A DNA stretch of 7,125 nucleotides from assembly GCA_024650095.1 (NCBI GenBank), contig JANKMV010000107.1:1-7125 (forward strand), written 5' to 3'. Under the pieces are notes generated by a model. That model had not been told where the DNA came from. It saw only the letters and a list, made by a program, of their open reading frames with translations, and did no database searches. This DNA comes from Bacillota bacterium. GTDB taxonomy: Bacteria > Bacillota > Dethiobacteria > Dethiobacterales > Dethiobacteraceae. The first letter of the stretch is position 1; each line of letters starts with the position of its first letter. Shown piece by piece: positions 5,123-7,125 of the stretch. The position numbers and the translations under genes were made by a program.

Positions 5123-6688
5123 CTATTTTAGTTTGTCGCGGTTGCGTAGCTGCTGCCCTTTTTCTTTGACGGTGAGGGCGAAATCTCGGATTCTTTCTTG
5201 CCAATATCCAGTGACTTGGTCGCCACTATTTAAGAGCTCACCTATTTTATCAACGATGATAAAATAGATTTGATTTATTTTTAACGCTATTGGTGCCAGT
5301 GCGCCATCACCTGCTTGTATAAAGGCCACTGTTTTTTCAGCTGCAATCAGGGCAGCTGCCCTGATTTTTTCTTGCAGAGCTTCTAAAAAGAGATCACTCT
5401 TCTCTGTATAGGGCACTGTTTGGGCAAACCACGGTGTTAACTGCGCCCGGATGGTAGCGATGGGGGTATTGATAAAAAAGAATCCTACAGCGATTACGGC
5501 AGTTACGGCGAGCATCCAAAATGCGTTACGAGCAGCGGCTCGTGTCACGTTACCGCCAGCGTTACCGCTCCCGCCACCACCGTTGTTTGCAGGACCTAGA
5601 TTGGGTGCAGGGGAGGCTTGCTCACCATTTTCATCTTCGGGTCCATAGAAATAGGTAGAGACCACATCGGCAAAGAGAGCCACGCCATCTTGTGCCGCTT
5701 CCCGCGAATTAAGATGGGTACCTACCTCAATGAGCATACTGGTGGGGGTAATATCTTGGTTATAGTTACCGCGCGCCATAAAGATCCCTTTAACCAAGGT
5801 AGGATGAATGTCGTCAGCGGTATTCTTTAAGTCAAGTGCAAATTGACGAGTGGTTTGCATATTGGGATTCTGGCGGCCTACCACTAGATGAACTTGTGTT
5901 ACCCATTCATCATCAATCTGAGTGGCGTACGAGCTCGCGGGGCCAGCATCACGATGTACATCAAAAATGACGTCCGGCCCTTTCTCCAAGAGTTTCTCTG
6001 CTGTGACACGAGAGCGACGGTAGGCACCACGATCATGGGGTAAATGCAGGGTGGTGCTATGTAGAACATTAATGTCTTTATCTTCTAATGCTTTGGTAAA
6101 AGCTTCGCCCACATCATGGATGCCACCTTCACCATTAATGCTATCTGTCCCATCTGTGGGTACATACGATTCAGCATTATGGGTGTGATACACACCGATA
6201 ATGCGTTTAGGTTGAGCTTGTGGTTCTAAATCTTCCTCGTCTTCATCTTCTTCCTCGTCTTCGTTGTCTTCGTTGTTATCCTGCTCTGTTTGTACTGGCT
6301 GCACTTCACCGAAAATACGCTGCCGCAAGACAGTCATAAAATTTACTGGTTCCTCACTAAAAACGGCACCCACTTCTCGGATAAAGCGTGCCCGTGCAAC
6401 ATAATCTTGCACCGAAAATACGCGGTAAAGCTTATTGTTTGCATTCAGGTACTCGTCACCCACATGAATTTTACGACCTGTGACCATGATTTCCTTACCA
6501 TTTTCATAAACCATGGTATAGTACCGTTGGGCCAGAAGATCTTCCCGCGAAATTTCACTGATATCGAGATTATCAAAAAAATCCAATAGTGGGCTACGAG
6601 AAGTGACAGGCAATTTTATACCTGCAAGGGAAACTGACAGTGTTATTACAAAGGCTAAAAGAAAGACAATGAAGATTTTTCTTTTCAT
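5123..6688 (-). CDS. spoIIP: stage II sporulation protein P (peptidoglycan amidase/endopeptidase) with C-terminal membrane extension
   Basis: A 521-residue SpoIIP. In the family this autolysin works with SpoIID and SpoIIM to degrade septal peptidoglycan and drive engulfment, acting outside the mother-cell membrane. The start is the ATG at 6688, 9 nt after AAGGAGG (6704-6698); the frame stays open upstream, but that part overlaps the preceding gene. Order: membrane anchor (1-23), an N-terminal domain (about 30-130), a very acidic linker (about 135-154, nearly all D/E/N), and the catalytic domain (162-348). The catalytic domain shows YHTHNAESY (167-175), GGIHDVG (188-194), FDVHRDAG (242-249) and MLIEVGTHLNS (318-328), with likely zinc/active-site residues H168, H170, E173, H245 and E321. 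A Gly/Asn-rich linker (362-380) leads to a second hydrophobic segment (about 389-408) and a 110-residue helical tail. Bacillus SpoIIP is about 400 residues and ends near the catalytic domain, so this tail is extra. It overlaps the DUF1614-like gene by ATGA and is probably co-expressed and coupled. Confidence 0.95.
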   Translation of the reverse strand: MKRKIFIVFLLAFVITLSVSLAGIKLPVTSRSPLLDFFDNLDISEISREDLLAQRYYTMVYENGKEIMVTGRKIHVGDEYLNANNKLYRVFSVQDYVARARFIREVGAVFSEEPVNFMTVLRQRIFGEVQPVQTEQDNNEDNEDEEEDEDEEDLEPQAQPKRIIGVYHTHNAESYVPTDGTDSINGEGGIHDVGEAFTKALEDKDINVLHSTTLHLPHDRGAYRRSRVTAEKLLEKGPDVIFDVHRDAGPASSYATQIDDEWVTQVHLVVGRQNPNMQTTRQFALDLKNTADDIHPTLVKGIFMARGNYNQDITPTSMLIEVGTHLNSREAAQDGVALFADVVSTYFYGPEDENGEQASPAPNLGPANNGGGGSGNAGGNVTRAAARNAFWMLAVTAVIAVGFFFINTPIATIRAQLTPWFAQTVPYTEKSDLFLEALQEKIRAAALIAAEKTVAFIQAGDGALAPIALKINQIYFIIVDKIGELLNSGDQVTGYWQERIRDFALTVKEKGQQLRNRDKLK

Positions 6689-7125
6689 GCGCGGTGTCCT
6701 CCTTGCAGTCTTTCCAATATTTCTCCCACCAATTCCGCTAAGAGGACCGCACCCATACCACCAATAACGGCCGCACCAAACACGCCTGTTGAACCTAGGA
6801 CAATGGGTACATGCAGTTGATAGAGCCATAAGTTTTCCAGCCAGGCAAAGACATCCGTTAAAATAACACCAAAAACACCACCAACAAAGGCACTCCGACG
6901 AGAACGTCCTAGAATATACGCTGTAATGGCGGCCACAATGGCTGGCACAAAGAGCGGATCGATGAGAAAGGCGGCGGAGGTCGGTTCCATGGGAAGTATT
7001 TTTTCCGTCAAGTAAACAATAACGGCCACTACGCCAGCAGTAATTAAAGCTCTACGCTTTTCCACGGCTTCATCCGCAGTAACAATTAGGTAAATTGCAA
7101 CCGCCACAGGAATGAGAGCACCCCC
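6685..7125 (-). CDS. DUF1614-like multispanning membrane protein, partial (5' end beyond window)
   Basis: The frame is open to the right edge, so 146 C-terminal residues are visible and the true start lies outside. A GTG at 7107 has no ribosome binding site and cuts into a hydrophobic segment, so I do not take it as the start. The visible part has about five membrane segments (residues 1-16, 26-43, 53-72, 78-97 and 112-134 of the fragment) joined by short charged loops, including EKRR (22-25) and GRSRRS (73-78). GGALIPVAVAIYL at the left end, FLIDPLFVPAIVAA in the middle and GVILTDV (86-92) recall DUF1614, a family of unknown function in Clostridia and archaea; the assignment is from memory. 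Its stop codon overlaps the spoIIP start as ATGA, so the two are very probably translationally coupled. This suggests a role at the sporulation septum or in the engulfing membrane, but that is inference from position. Confidence 0.75.
   Translation of the reverse strand, partial: GGALIPVAVAIYLIVTADEAVEKRRALITAGVVAVIVYLTEKILPMEPTSAAFLIDPLFVPAIVAAITAYILGRSRRSAFVGGVFGVILTDVFAWLENLWLYQLHVPIVLGSTGVFGAAVIGGMGAVLLAELVGEILERLQGGHRA

Noticed and set aside
6290..6589. Plus-strand 99-codon frame inside spoIIP
   Set aside because: It is antisense to the SpoIIP N-terminal domain, with no ribosome binding site and no family features.
6689..6829. Upstream extension of the SpoIIP frame by 47 residues
   Set aside because: It overlaps the DUF1614-like gene in another frame, is Cys/Arg/Trp-rich with no family likeness, and the ATG at 6688 has a strong ribosome binding site and begins a proper membrane anchor.
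6685..7107. Complete 140-residue gene starting at the GTG at 7107
   Set aside because: No ribosome binding site precedes that GTG, and the frame continues to the window edge with hydrophobic, family-like sequence (GGALIP), so the gene is partial.

Overview
The window looks like the chromosome of an endospore-forming Firmicute, most likely a clostridial or Peptococcaceae/heliobacterial-type organism rather than a Bacillus. The evidence is a SpoIIP-type sporulation autolysin coupled to a DUF1614-like membrane protein, a PdaB-like spore polysaccharide deacetylase, strong AAGGAGG-type ribosome binding sites and a moderate base composition. The genus cannot be fixed from the sequence.

Layout. One plus-strand gene (50-820) encodes a membrane-anchored NodB-fold deacetylase of the PdaB group. 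A convergent intergenic stretch (821-903) carries a long hairpin that probably serves as the shared terminator. A minus-strand cluster of four genes then runs from 4868 down to 904: a P1/DmpA-family self-processing aminopeptidase, a RimJ/RimL-like GNAT acetyltransferase, a secreted and C-terminally membrane-anchored protein of unknown function, and a membrane-anchored DUF6920/DUF6544-like protein. Spacing is 62 nt, 31 nt and then a stop/start overlap, so an operon is likely. Its upstream region (4869-5122) holds a candidate promoter, an isolated consensus Shine-Dalgarno sequence and a 60-nt inverted repeat.

The right end is a second minus-strand unit. It has a DUF1614-like multispanning membrane protein, cut by the window edge at 7125, joined by an ATGA overlap to spoIIP (5123-6688), which ends in a clear rho-independent terminator (5078-5110 plus a T-rich tail).

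How the genes fit together. SpoIIP and PdaB both act on peptidoglycan during sporulation: SpoIIP in engulfment, PdaB on spore peptidoglycan. The four-gene cluster between them has no obvious sporulation role. It pairs two cytoplasmic enzymes (peptidase, acetyltransferase) with two envelope proteins of unknown function. The most unusual points are the long C-terminal extension with a second membrane segment on SpoIIP, its translational coupling to the DUF1614-like protein, and the coupled pair of uncharacterised envelope proteins. I found no phage, IS, CRISPR, tRNA or rRNA feature, and no clear sign of a new defence or mobile system.
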